NCBI GenBank assembly: GCA_016218025.1
Contig: JACRFD010000050.1
Location: 27,115-91,114 of the forward strand
Origin: Ignavibacteriales bacterium
GTDB taxonomy: Bacteria > Bacteroidota > Ignavibacteria > UBA10030 > SZUA-254
Reading direction: 5' to 3'
Length of the DNA: 64,000 nt
Shown: positions 63,737-64,000 of the stretch, one piece after another
Layout: each line of letters begins with the position of its first letter
How positions within the stretch are numbered: position 1 is the stretch's first letter
Position numbers and translations under genes: made by a program
Notes under the pieces: model-generated
Database searches by the model: none
What the model was told of the DNA's origin: nothing
The model's input: only the letters and a program-made list of their open reading frames with translations

Positions 63737-64000
63737 TGCCCCGTATTTTCGGACAGAAAGAAAAGACAGTATATTAAAGAAAAGGAGAAGTCCGAAATGG
63801 AACCAGACCAAGTCAGAAGAAGAAGATTTGATAAGCAATTTAAGATGGATGCAGTCCGTTTAGTAACCGCAGGAGGACGTAGAGCCACAGAGGTAGCCAG
63901 AGATTTAGGAATATCTGTCAACTCGATTTACCATTGGAAATGTCAGTTGTCAAAAGATGGAGAGAGTGCCTTTCCCGGGAAAGGTCATTTAAAACCGGAA
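63737..64000 (+). mobile_element. Left end of an IS3-family-like insertion sequence, partial
   Basis: The transposase gene at 63797 is preceded by TGCCCCGTATTTTCGGACAG (63737-63756), which begins with TG as IS3-type terminal repeats do. The right end and the second frame (integrase core) lie beyond the window, so the boundary is inferred. Confidence 0.6.
63797..64000 (+). CDS. IS3-type transposase OrfA, partial
   Basis: A 68-residue fragment cut by the right edge. It begins MEPDQVRRRRFDKQFK and contains the helix-turn-helix block EVARDLGISVNSIYHWK typical of the first frame (OrfA) of IS3-group elements. It would bind the IS ends. AAGGAG about 9 nt before the ATG supports the start. It is divergent from the T9SS-sorted protein gene. 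Confidence 0.88.
   Translation, partial: MEPDQVRRRRFDKQFKMDAVRLVTAGGRRATEVARDLGISVNSIYHWKCQLSKDGESAFPGKGHLKPE

Noticed and set aside
63727..63921. 65-residue N-terminal extension of the T9SS-sorted protein
   Set aside because: It lies antisense to the IS transposase; a signal peptide begins at the internal ATG 63726.

Overview
The window is chromosomal DNA of a low-to-moderate GC member of the Bacteroidota/FCB group, most likely Ignavibacteria-like. The evidence is a large secreted protein with a type IX secretion (Por) sorting tail, Bacteroidota-style lipoproteins and TPR/Sel1 proteins, a DUF4292-type lipoprotein, and TAnnTTTG-like promoter elements (TATCTTTG). It contains the replication-origin neighbourhood: rpmH, rnpA, yidD, yidC, mnmE, mnmG and rsmG run leftward, and dnaA, dnaN, recF, a DUF721 gene, gyrB and gyrA run rightward. 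No rRNA, tRNA or CRISPR array was seen. Species-level assignment is not possible from the sequence alone.

Layout. 0-5.4 kb: a leftward four-gene envelope operon in which every junction is a 4-bp ATGA overlap (TPR lipoprotein, DUF4292-like lipoprotein, EnvC-like degenerate LytM protein, membrane CHASE2/sigma-54-activator fusion running off the left edge). 5.5-20.6 kb: mixed metabolic, repair and regulatory genes: YbgF-like lipoprotein, adenosine deaminase, receiver-histidine kinase, HrpB helicase, nitroreductase, three small methyltransferases, a MarR/FMN-reductase/YceI cluster, an AlkD-like repair protein, a Sel1 protein, and a VapBC toxin-antitoxin pair whose toxin probably starts at TTG. 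20.8-26.3 kb: a tripartite RND efflux operon. 26.6-31.5 kb: NmrA-like oxidoreductase, Spy-like protein, TypA/BipA, and an aminotransferase that is bracketed by, and contains, degenerate short tandem repeats. 31.6-37.5 kb: AddAB-type helicase-nuclease. 37.8-41.6 kb: a TPR-HNH fusion, an unrecognised partner, RmuC and a YdeI-like protein. 41.6-43.5 kb: a palindromic MITE-like repeat, a DUF2461 gene and murQ. 43.5-59.6 kb: the origin region, with two parS-like sites and DnaA-box-like motifs on both sides of dnaA. 59.6-60.2 kb: five successive inverted repeats without a gene. 60.2-64 kb: the T9SS-sorted protein, with the left end of an IS3-type insertion sequence about 10 bp upstream of its start codon.

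Functional links. The origin region supplies initiation (DnaA), the clamp (DnaN), repair loading (RecF) and supercoiling (GyrAB), while the leftward arm supplies ribosome, tRNA and membrane-insertion functions. AddAB and RmuC concern DNA ends and recombination. The left-edge operon and the Spy, TolC/RND and YbgF-like genes concern the cell envelope. The least explained parts are the TPR-HNH cluster, the CHASE2/sigma-54 fusion, the repeat-laden aminotransferase locus and the five-hairpin array.
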